Assembly: GCA_025356915.1 (NCBI GenBank)
Contig: JANXQG010000606.1
Location: forward strand, 1-13,777
Length of the DNA: 13,777 nucleotides
Reading direction: 5' to 3'
From: Planctomycetota bacterium
GTDB taxonomy: Bacteria; Planctomycetota; Planctomycetia; Pirellulales; Thermoguttaceae
Made by a program: the position numbers and the translations under genes. Of this stretch, positions 6,622 to 13,168 are shown piece by piece (position 1 is the first letter of the stretch; each line of letters starts with the position of its first letter). The notes under the pieces are model-generated. The model saw only the letters and a list, made by a program, of their open reading frames with translations, had not been told where the DNA came from and made no database searches.

Positions 6622-6650
6622 TTGACGTGGCGGTCGAGGTGCAGTATGAA
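6622..6650 (+). promoter_or_regulatory. Candidate promoter of the five-gene beta-propeller/iron-sulfur unit
   Basis: TTGACG (6622-6627), a 17-bp spacer and TATGAA (6645-6650) lie just after the stop of the preceding gene (6599). A transcript would begin near 6657. That would exclude the GTG at 6627 and leave ATG 6681 as the start, with a short leader lacking a Shine-Dalgarno. The AAGGAGGG at 6649-6656 is odd here: it is too far (about 24 nt) from ATG 6681 to serve it. Confidence 0.4.
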
Positions 6651-6680
6651 GGAGGGAACCCACCACGAGATTTTTCACCC

Positions 6681-8108
6681 ATGCCGACCCCCACCCCGTC
6701 AAGGCTGCTGAAGTACTGCAGCACCCTGCTGCCAGTGTTTTTGGCGGTCATGGGGCTATTGCTCATAGTCCGCTGGGTTTGTTCAGGGCCCACCGTGCTA
6801 ATTATTGCTCGCGTGCCTGGGCTTGATGGGGTGCCGGCCGAGACAGCGGCCCCTGCGGCCGTGCGACCGGTGCCGGGCGAACCGATTCCAGGCCCAGGCA
6901 GACCTTCGACGATCACCACCGCATGGCCATGGTTCCGCGGCCCAGACCGCGACGCGATCAGCAAAGAGACGATCCGGCTGGCGCGAAGCTGGCCTGCGGC
7001 GGGGCCGAAACGTCTTTGGACCGTACCTTTGGGCGATGGTTACGCCGCTGCGGCCGTCCATGGTGGGCGCGTCTACGTACTCGATTACGACATCGGCCGC
7101 TCGGCCGATACGCTCCGTTGCCTCTCGTTGGACGACGGCCGCGAGATTTGGCGAAACGGCTACGGGGTGATTGTTGCCCATAACCATGGCATGTCGCGGA
7201 CCATTCCCGCCGTGGTAGGCGATTGCGTCATTACGCTGGGGCCGAAGTGCCAGCTCGCTTGCTGGGACGCGGCCACTGGTAAGGCCCGCTGGCTGATTGA
7301 CCTTGTGCTGGAGCATGGCGCGACGGTGCCGCCATGGTATGCCGGGCAATGCCCCTTCATCGATACGAAGACGGATCGATTGATCGTTGCCCCCGGCGGC
7401 AAGGCCCTGGTGATGGCGATCGATTACCACACGGGCAAGATCGTCTGGCAAAGCCCTAACCCTCGGAACTGGGCAATGACTCACGTTTCGATCGTGCCGA
7501 TTGAGTTTGCCGGCCGGCAGATGTATGTCTACTGCGGCAAGGGAGGCGTGGCTGGCATCGCAGCCGACAACGGCGATTTGCTCTGGGAGACCGACGAATG
7601 GCAAATCTCCATGGCCACGTGCCCTTCGCCCGTCGTGGTTGGCAAGGGGCGCATCTTTTTCAGTGGCGGATACAACTCCGGCAGCCTGATGCTACAACTC
7701 AAGCAGGAGCAGGGCCGCATCGTGCCGGAGACGGCCTTTCGTCTTACTGCCCGCCAGTTCGGTTCCGAACAACAAACGCCGGTCCTCTGGCAACAACATC
7801 TTTACGCCGTTCGGCAGAAAGACCAGCAACTCGTCTGCATGGATCTTGACGGCAAGGAACTTTGGAACAGCGGGCGGGATAAATTCGGCTCTGGTCCTTA
7901 CATGATTGCCGATGGACTGATTTATGTAATGGACGATGATGCCGTGCTGTCCATCGCGGAGGCCACTCCCACGGCCTATCGCCGCCTCGCCCGGGCGCAA
8001 GTCATCGAAGACGGTTCCAGCAGTTGGGGACCGATGGCCCTAGTGGCGGGAAGGCTCATTGTTCGCGATAATTTGCGCATGGCATGTTTCAACGTAGCGG
8101 AGCCCTGA
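6681..8108 (+). CDS. Membrane-anchored PQQ-like beta-propeller protein
   Basis: 475 aa from ATG 6681. The frame also has an upstream GTG (6627) that would add 18 residues; I prefer 6681 because the membrane segment then sits near the N-terminus (residues 13-32) and a promoter candidate covers the upstream codons. A Pro/Ala-rich linker (50-80) leads to WPWFRGPDRDAIS (82-94), the usual opening of planctomycete PQQ-like propellers, followed by blades with DGREIW, TGKIVW, NGDLLW and DGKELW (G-x2-hydrophobic-W) docking motifs. The propeller should face the periplasm. Whether PQQ is bound cannot be told; the fold is often only a scaffold. It ends 2 nt before the NHL gene and heads a tightly packed unit with an exported polyferredoxin and a NapH-like protein, so a role in extracytoplasmic electron transfer or complex assembly is inferred. 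Confidence 0.85.
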   Translation: MPTPTPSRLLKYCSTLLPVFLAVMGLLLIVRWVCSGPTVLIIARVPGLDGVPAETAAPAAVRPVPGEPIPGPGRPSTITTAWPWFRGPDRDAISKETIRLARSWPAAGPKRLWTVPLGDGYAAAAVHGGRVYVLDYDIGRSADTLRCLSLDDGREIWRNGYGVIVAHNHGMSRTIPAVVGDCVITLGPKCQLACWDAATGKARWLIDLVLEHGATVPPWYAGQCPFIDTKTDRLIVAPGGKALVMAIDYHTGKIVWQSPNPRNWAMTHVSIVPIEFAGRQMYVYCGKGGVAGIAADNGDLLWETDEWQISMATCPSPVVVGKGRIFFSGGYNSGSLMLQLKQEQGRIVPETAFRLTARQFGSEQQTPVLWQQHLYAVRQKDQQLVCMDLDGKELWNSGRDKFGSGPYMIADGLIYVMDDDAVLSIAEATPTAYRRLARAQVIEDGSSSWGPMALVAGRLIVRDNLRMACFNVAEP

Positions 8109-8110
8109 TT

Positions 8111-9160
8111 ATGGAACGAAGCAAGGTGTTGGTGATTGTCGGATCGTCGGCCGGTGCCGCGATATTGATCCTAGTCGTGATTATCATCGCCCACATTACG
8201 TCGCAGCCGTTGCAGCATTCGGCAGATCCGCAATCGGCAGCGACACCCGGCGACGCAACCGCCCAGACGGACGAAGAATTGGCACTCAAGGCAGCCGAAC
8301 CGATCGATCCGGCAATGATCGGTTATCACGAAACAGGTTCATTTCCCGTTGCCTTTCGTGAACCTCGTGCCCTGGCCGTCGAGGGTAACGCCCAGATCCA
8401 TGTCGGCGGTGATCGGGCCGTGATCCGCTACTCGAGCGACGGCAAGAAGCTCGCCGAGATCGCGCTGCAAGGGGAACCCCGATGTCTGGCGGTTGGTGCG
8501 CTCGATCATTTAAGTCCAGGTCAATTGTATGTGGGGATGGAGAACCACGTCGAAGTTTACAATCCCCACGGTACGCGGGTCGCGGTTTGGGGATCCCGCG
8601 GCCCGAAGGCAATCTTCAGCTCGATTACGACCACCGAAAATGAAGTCTGGGTTGCCGATGCTGGCAATCGCCTCGTCTGGCGATTTGATGTTGCGGGTAA
8701 ACTCTTGGAACCGGTTGGCCAGACTGATCCGTCGCAGCACCGATCGAGATTCCTGGTCACGAACCACTATTTCGACGTTGTCGCGGGAACCGATGATCTG
8801 GTCTATGTCGTCAATCCGCGTCTGTTGCGAGTAGAAGGCTTTACGCACAAGGGCGAGTATGAAACCGCGTGGGGCAAGGGATCGCCGGCAGTGGCCGATT
8901 TTTTCGGATGCTGCAACCCGGCCCAGTTAGCCGTGCTGCCTGACGGCAGGTTTGTAACGGCCGAGAAAGGGATGCCGCGGGTGAAGATTTACTCTCGCGA
9001 TGGTCACTTTCAGACCGCGGTGGTTGGTCCGCCACAATTGACGGACACACCGACCGACCTGGCCACCGATCGCCATGGTCGCGTGCTCGTGCTCGATGGT
9101 CGGGCAGCAAAAGTCCGCGTGTTTGAAAAGAATGTCAGCAGCAAGGAAGAGAATAAATGA
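8111..9160 (+). CDS. Membrane-anchored NHL-repeat beta-propeller protein
   Basis: 349 aa. ATG 8111 follows the previous stop by 2 nt and uses a GGAG at 8099-8102 (8-nt spacing) inside the upstream gene, so translation is probably coupled. One membrane segment occupies about residues 7-28, then a polar, Ala/Thr-rich linker (30-65). The rest is a propeller with NHL-type blades: EPRALAVEG (84-92), NEVWVADAGNRLVWRFD (177-193), NPAQLAVLPDGRFVTAEKG (269-287) and TDLATDRHGRVLVLD (315-329). A vicinal cysteine pair (C267-C268, in FGCCNP) stands at the start of a blade and could form a disulfide or bind a metal. No catalytic residues are evident. The final AAATGA contains the stop TGA and abuts palindromic element copy 2. 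Role unknown; probably an extracytoplasmic scaffold or partner of the iron-sulfur proteins. Confidence 0.85.
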   Translation: MERSKVLVIVGSSAGAAILILVVIIIAHITSQPLQHSADPQSAATPGDATAQTDEELALKAAEPIDPAMIGYHETGSFPVAFREPRALAVEGNAQIHVGGDRAVIRYSSDGKKLAEIALQGEPRCLAVGALDHLSPGQLYVGMENHVEVYNPHGTRVAVWGSRGPKAIFSSITTTENEVWVADAGNRLVWRFDVAGKLLEPVGQTDPSQHRSRFLVTNHYFDVVAGTDDLVYVVNPRLLRVEGFTHKGEYETAWGKGSPAVADFFGCCNPAQLAVLPDGRFVTAEKGMPRVKIYSRDGHFQTAVVGPPQLTDTPTDLATDRHGRVLVLDGRAAKVRVFEKNVSSKEENK

Positions 9161-9253
9161 CAACCTCTGTACGTCAGGCTTTCCAGCCTGACAGAAAACC
9201 GGGCCAGATCAGACTGGAAAGCCTGACGTACTTAATGTTTTGGCGAGAGGTTG
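9161..9253. repeat. Palindromic MITE-like element, copy 2, within the operon
   Basis: Outer arms CAACCTCT (9161-9168) and AGAGGTTG (9246-9253) enclose 23-nt inner arms (9169-9191 and 9209-9231, starting GTACGTCAGGC; one mismatch) and a 17-nt loop, the same loop length as copy 1 at 1615-1726. Loop and right flank also resemble copy 1. The left spacer present in copy 1 is missing. It begins at the base after the NHL stop and ends 4 nt before the polyferredoxin ATG, so it forms the whole gap. AAATGA flanks it at 9155-9160 and 9256-9261. In RNA it would form a long hairpin whose outer stem covers the GAGAGG Shine-Dalgarno at 9245-9250. Confidence 0.82.
9245..9250 (+). promoter_or_regulatory. Shine-Dalgarno of the polyferredoxin gene, inside the repeat's outer stem
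   Basis: GAGAGG lies 7 nt before ATG 9258. Bases 9246-9250 belong to the arm that pairs with CAACCTCT at 9161-9168. Translation may therefore depend on whether this stem is open, for example when ribosomes finish the NHL gene directly upstream. Confidence 0.5.
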
Positions 9254-9257
9254 AGAA

Positions 9258-9983
9258 ATGAGCCAAGAGGAATCGCCAATCACTCGCCGTCAGATGCTAG
9301 GTGACGCCACTCGCTACGCGGCCTTGGGTGGGATCGGCTCGCTTTCCGCATGGCTGTTTTACAAACGATCGGGCCAGGCTGCCGCCGCTTGTCCGAGTTC
9401 CAGCTCCACATGCGGCGAGTGCAGCCAGGCGGCGGGTTGCCGCCTGCCGCAGATATGGCAGATTGACCCCAACCGCTGCATCGCCTGTGACCGCTGCCAA
9501 ACGAACTGCGTGCTTGACCTGTCAGCGGTCAAGGCGGTGAATTGCTTCGCCTTGTGCGGCTACTGCGACAATTGTACCGGCTACTTTCCCACGAAGGACT
9601 ACGTGTTGGACACCGGTGCCGAGAACCAACTCTGCCCAACCGGGGCCATCGCGCGCATGTACATTGACAAGCAAGGTGGCGTGCCGTACTTCGAGTATAC
9701 GATCGACGAGAGTCTGTGCATTGCCTGCGGCAAGTGCGTTGTCGGCTGCCGATTGATGAATGGTTCGCTGTACCTACAAGTTCGCCACGACCGTTGTTTG
9801 AACTGCAATGAGTGCTCGATTGCCGTTGCGTGTCCCGCGGAGGCTTTTTGTCGCGTGCCGGCCGATTCGCCACGTTTGCTGAGTCGTGCGGCCCAGGCGG
9901 CGGAAGAGGCACTGGCAAGAAAACGTAGTTCGCACGACAAGTCCAGTAAAGGTATTGAAATGCGTGTCGGGGGAACTTCGTGA
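9258..9983 (+). CDS. Tat-exported polyferredoxin-type iron-sulfur protein
   Basis: 241 aa. The N-terminus has a twin-arginine motif (T9-R10-R11-Q-M-L) followed by a hydrophobic stretch (20-35), so it should be exported folded, with cofactors inserted. It holds 22 cysteines. The ferredoxin groups are C74/77/80/84, C96/100/103/106 with C126-P, C154/157/160/164 and C180/183/186/192-P, enough for about four [4Fe-4S] clusters as in NapG/NrfC-type proteins. An extra N-terminal set (C45, C52, C55, C61) falls outside these patterns. The C-terminal tail (205-241) is Ala- and then Lys/Ser-rich. The likely role is extracytoplasmic electron carrier for the NapH-like membrane protein encoded next, whose GTG start overlaps this stop (GTGA). 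Start chosen at ATG 9258 with GAGAGG 7 nt upstream. Assignment as an exported iron-sulfur protein is firm; its redox partners are inferred. Confidence 0.88.
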   Translation: MSQEESPITRRQMLGDATRYAALGGIGSLSAWLFYKRSGQAAAACPSSSSTCGECSQAAGCRLPQIWQIDPNRCIACDRCQTNCVLDLSAVKAVNCFALCGYCDNCTGYFPTKDYVLDTGAENQLCPTGAIARMYIDKQGGVPYFEYTIDESLCIACGKCVVGCRLMNGSLYLQVRHDRCLNCNECSIAVACPAEAFCRVPADSPRLLSRAAQAAEEALARKRSSHDKSSKGIEMRVGGTS

Positions 9984-11290
9984 AGCGACTGATGCCGCTA
10001 GTTTTGTTGTTGCTCGTATTTGCTGCCGTGCGAACGGTATGCGCGGCCGATCTATTTCCTACGCCGGAATTCAGCAACCACCCAATTCCTCAATCGCAAA
10101 CGCCCGCACCACGACCGTCGTGGTCCGAGTATCTTGACCTGACACTTCTCGCGGCGGCCCTGGCGGCAGCCTCGTTTTTTGCGGTGAAAGGTCGGTCGCG
10201 AACGGGCCTATTCCTACTTTCGATCGTCTCACTGGCCTGGCTCGGGTTCTGGCGGAAAGGGTGCCTATGCCCGATTGGCGCTATCCAGAACGTCACGCAG
10301 GCATTGTTCGATAAGGATTATGTGGCGGGTGGACTGGTGATTGCCGTTTTCGTGCTGCCACTGGTCTTCACACTTTTTTTCGGACGGTCGTTTTGTGCTT
10401 CAGTTTGCCCCTTGGGGGCGGTGCAGGAACTCGTTGCCGTGCGGCCCGTGCAGGTGCCGACGTGGATCGACCATGCCCTGGGACTTCTGGCATACATTTA
10501 CCTCGGGGCGGCCGTGCTTTTCGCAGCGACCGGGTCTGCGTGGATCATTTGCCGCTACGATCCGTTCGTCGGCCTGTTTCGCCTGACCTCCAGTGCTTCC
10601 ATGCTGGCCCTCGGCGCGGGATTTCTCGGCGTCGGGCTGATTATCGGCCGGCCCTACTGCCGTTGGCTCTGTCCCTATGGGGCGATCCTTGCGCTACTAT
10701 CGCGCGTGTCTTGGTGGCACCTGAGGATTCCGCCCAAGCAGTGCGTGCAGTGCCGGTTGTGTGAAGACGCCTGCCCTTATGGCGCCATCGTGCGGCCAAC
10801 GGTTACCCCGTCACCTATCGAACAAAGGGCGGCTCGGCGACGGTTGATCGTTGTACTCTGCGCGGCGCCGCTCCTGATCGCCACCGGGACGATGTTGGGT
10901 TTCGGGATGCGGACGTCGCTTGCCAGGATGCATCCGACCGTCCAGCTTGCCGAGCAGATTCGACTGGAGGAAACCGGTCGAGTGAAGACAAGGTCCGATG
11001 CCACCGAGGTCTTTCGCGGTAAGGGTGATTCGGTCGAATCGCTCTACGCATCCGCGGACAAGGTTGTGGAAAATTTCGCGTGGGGCGGAGCTTTATTTGG
11101 TGGCTGGGTCGGGTTGGTCTTCGCCTTCAAACTGGTGCAGCTTTCCATTCGTCGTCGCCGTACCGATTACGAACCCGACCAGGGTGCCTGTGTATCCTGT
11201 GGACGTTGCCTCTGGTATTGCCCCGAGGAGCACACGCGGCAGGAATTCATCCAAATCCAGCAACGAGAAGAGCCCTTGAACCATGCCTGA
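9980..11290 (+). CDS. NapH/NosR/CcoG-like polytopic membrane iron-sulfur protein
   Basis: 436 aa from GTG 9980, overlapping the preceding stop by 4 nt; GGGGGAA at about 9968-9974 serves as Shine-Dalgarno. ATG 9992 is an alternative four codons in. Residues 1-22 look like a signal peptide or first membrane segment. Further hydrophobic segments lie near 52-70, 75-91, 116-135, 163-183, 205-222, 288-308 and 369-387. Three CP motifs of the NapH/NosR type occur: C95-x-C97-P, C139-x3-C143-P and C227-x3-C231-P. A [4Fe-4S] motif follows (C255/258/261/265-P) and another sits at the C-terminus (C404/407/410/414-P). There is no periplasmic FMN domain like that of NosR or RnfG. The probable role is to pass electrons across or within the membrane, between a quinol or cytoplasmic donor and the exported polyferredoxin. 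The electron direction cannot be read from sequence. The next gene starts 8 nt inside its end. Confidence 0.88.
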   Translation: MKRLMPLVLLLLVFAAVRTVCAADLFPTPEFSNHPIPQSQTPAPRPSWSEYLDLTLLAAALAAASFFAVKGRSRTGLFLLSIVSLAWLGFWRKGCLCPIGAIQNVTQALFDKDYVAGGLVIAVFVLPLVFTLFFGRSFCASVCPLGAVQELVAVRPVQVPTWIDHALGLLAYIYLGAAVLFAATGSAWIICRYDPFVGLFRLTSSASMLALGAGFLGVGLIIGRPYCRWLCPYGAILALLSRVSWWHLRIPPKQCVQCRLCEDACPYGAIVRPTVTPSPIEQRAARRRLIVVLCAAPLLIATGTMLGFGMRTSLARMHPTVQLAEQIRLEETGRVKTRSDATEVFRGKGDSVESLYASADKVVENFAWGGALFGGWVGLVFAFKLVQLSIRRRRTDYEPDQGACVSCGRCLWYCPEEHTRQEFIQIQQREEPLNHA

Positions 11291-13028
11291 ACAGCCTCCG
11301 ATTGCCGACATCCTCCCCTACCGCATTGCCGTGCGTACGGCCACGGTGGCCGCGGTCTTCTCGCTCATTGTTGCGGCGCTGATGCTCCATGATTTCTATC
11401 ACCGATCGATGAAGGATCCCTCTCAGACTTCGGCGCGAGCCGCGCTCAAGGCTGCGTCGATGCAGCAACCCGCCAACGAGTCGATCAAAGAGGAACTCCG
11501 CAAGCTGGACCAGGAGTCGCGCGACGAGTATTTTCGCCAGCAGGCATTTGCGCTTTCGGGCGCGGTGCTGTTGTGTGGAGGGATACTCGTCTCGTTGGCC
11601 GCCGCCAAGTGGTCCGCAACCTTGCGGCGGAAACAACCGCAACCGCAACCCGTCGCAACACAACGCGATTGGGAGGCGAACTGGACTCCGGCCGCACGAT
11701 GGACCGTCGGTGGGCTGTTCGTCGTGCTCGCCGCGACAGCAGTCGGCTTGATCTTCCCGCTGCATACCAGGGTGGAGGAGAAGCCGGTCAGTCAGGTGGC
11801 TGCGCCGGCCAAGGTTACCGCCATCTCGGAAGAAGAATTGGCCCGTGCTTGGCCCTGTTTCCGCGGACGTGGCGGCTCTGGAATCTCGCCGTACACCAAC
11901 GTGCCCGACGACTGGGACGGCCCCTCCGGCAAGAACATCCTATGGAAGTCGCCCATTCCGCTTGCTGGCTATAGTTCGCCGGTGATCGTGGCCGGCCGCA
12001 TCTTCTTCACAGGCGCGGACGAGAAACAGCGGCAAGTTTATTGTTACAATGCGGAGAACGGAAAATTGCTCTGGCAGCGCGACGCGCCTTCCACGCCCGA
12101 CAGCCGTAAACCGCTGAAGCTTAATGAAGAGACCGGCTATGCGGCGTGTACGATGGCCACCGATGGCCGCTATGTTGCCGCGATCTTCGCCAACGGCGAT
12201 CTGGTGGCCTACGATCTCGATGGGGAGCTTGCCTGGTCGCAGAGTCTCGGTATCCCGGAGAATCCTTACGGCCACGCCGCTTCGCTATCAATCTATAAGA
12301 ACCTATTGCTGGTGCCTTTCGATCAGGCAACGGCCAAGGCTGCCCGCTCGAAGCTCCGTGCATTGGACATCGCCACCGGCAACGCGATCTGGGAGCAGAC
12401 TCGCGCGGTGCCAAGTTCCTGGACCACGCCGATCGTGATCCGCGTCGCGAACCGCGACCAGGTGGTGACGGCCGCCAGCCCCTGGATCATCGCCTACGAT
12501 CCGGCCGATGGCAAGGAGTTGTGGCGGGTCAAGGGTTCTCAGGGCGACGTAGCTCCTTCGCCGGTGTCCACGGGAAACTTCGTGTATTCGGCGGCGACCG
12601 ATTCCGCGCCGGTCCTTGCCATCCGCGCCGATGGCAACGGAGATGTCACCACCAGCCACGTGCTCTGGAAGGGCGAAGACAACACGCCCGATATATGCAG
12701 CCCTTTGGCCACGGAGGAATTCGTCTTTCTGCTCAACTCGGACGGGATGCTCACCTGCTACGATACCAAGAAAGGCGACAAGCTTTGGGAGGAAGACTTG
12801 GGCGAATTCAAGTGCAAGTCGTCGCCGAGCCTGGTGGGGAAGCAGCTTTATGTCTTCGGCGAGTCGGGCAAATGCTGGATCCTCGCGCCCACTCGGGCCG
12901 GCGTAAAGCGGGTTCGGCAAACCAATCTTGGCGAAGGCTGCGTCACCTCCCCGGCTTTCCAGGACGGCCACATGGTTATCCGCGGAAAGAAGAATCTATT
13001 CTGCATCGGCCAGTCGGCAAAGCCATAA
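11283..13028 (+). CDS. Three-pass membrane protein with C-terminal PQQ-like beta-propeller
   Basis: 581 aa. ATG 11283 overlaps the NapH-like gene by 8 nt; a weak GAAGAG (11267-11272) precedes it. Membrane segments lie near residues 16-36, 88-108 and 139-160, with a charged helical loop between the first two (about 65-86, EELRKLDQESRDEYFRQQ). A propeller opening WPCFRGRGGSGIS (190-202) follows, then blades with NGKLLW, DGELAW, TGNAIW, DGKELW and KGDKLW docking motifs. It shares the WPxFRG opening and blade type with the product at 6681-8108, so the two are distant paralogues with different anchors. An odd number of membrane passes fits a cytoplasmic N-terminus and a periplasmic propeller. It is the last gene of the unit; no hairpin terminator is evident after 13028. 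PQQ binding is not shown by the sequence. Confidence 0.87.
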   Translation: MPEQPPIADILPYRIAVRTATVAAVFSLIVAALMLHDFYHRSMKDPSQTSARAALKAASMQQPANESIKEELRKLDQESRDEYFRQQAFALSGAVLLCGGILVSLAAAKWSATLRRKQPQPQPVATQRDWEANWTPAARWTVGGLFVVLAATAVGLIFPLHTRVEEKPVSQVAAPAKVTAISEEELARAWPCFRGRGGSGISPYTNVPDDWDGPSGKNILWKSPIPLAGYSSPVIVAGRIFFTGADEKQRQVYCYNAENGKLLWQRDAPSTPDSRKPLKLNEETGYAACTMATDGRYVAAIFANGDLVAYDLDGELAWSQSLGIPENPYGHAASLSIYKNLLLVPFDQATAKAARSKLRALDIATGNAIWEQTRAVPSSWTTPIVIRVANRDQVVTAASPWIIAYDPADGKELWRVKGSQGDVAPSPVSTGNFVYSAATDSAPVLAIRADGNGDVTTSHVLWKGEDNTPDICSPLATEEFVFLLNSDGMLTCYDTKKGDKLWEEDLGEFKCKSSPSLVGKQLYVFGESGKCWILAPTRAGVKRVRQTNLGEGCVTSPAFQDGHMVIRGKKNLFCIGQSAKP

Positions 13029-13068
13029 GGGAACCGATCCATCATTGATGACAATCCCCACCGACAAG

Positions 13069-13097
13069 TTGACAATGTTTTATAGATTCGGTAGGAT
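13069..13097 (+). promoter_or_regulatory. Near-consensus sigma70 promoter of the Gfo/Idh/MocA gene
   Basis: TTGACA (13069-13074), a 17-bp spacer and TAGGAT (13092-13097), the best promoter match in the window. Transcription would begin near 13104, about 65 nt before ATG 13169. It separates this gene from the propeller/iron-sulfur unit that ends at 13028. Confidence 0.65.
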
Positions 13098-13168
13098 AAG
13101 TCCGGTTTTCGCATTCTGTTTGCGAGAGTCACCACCTTTCCTTCGCTTACCAACCTGGAGGCCGTGGC

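Noticed and set aside
6627..6680. GTG 6627 as start of the first propeller gene
   Set aside because: It would lie in a promoter candidate and lacks a Shine-Dalgarno, and adds 18 polar residues before the membrane segment. It remains possible.
9161..9253. Palindromic element as an ordinary intrinsic terminator
   Set aside because: The hairpin is followed by TTAATGTTTT rather than a clean T run, a homologous copy occurs elsewhere at a gene start, and genes on both sides seem to form one unit. Partial termination is not excluded.
6681..13028. Calling the propellers PQQ-dependent dehydrogenases
   Set aside because: Only blade docking motifs are visible; I cannot identify the PQQ, calcium or catalytic Asp residues of quinoprotein dehydrogenases, and many planctomycete proteins of this fold are not known to bind PQQ.
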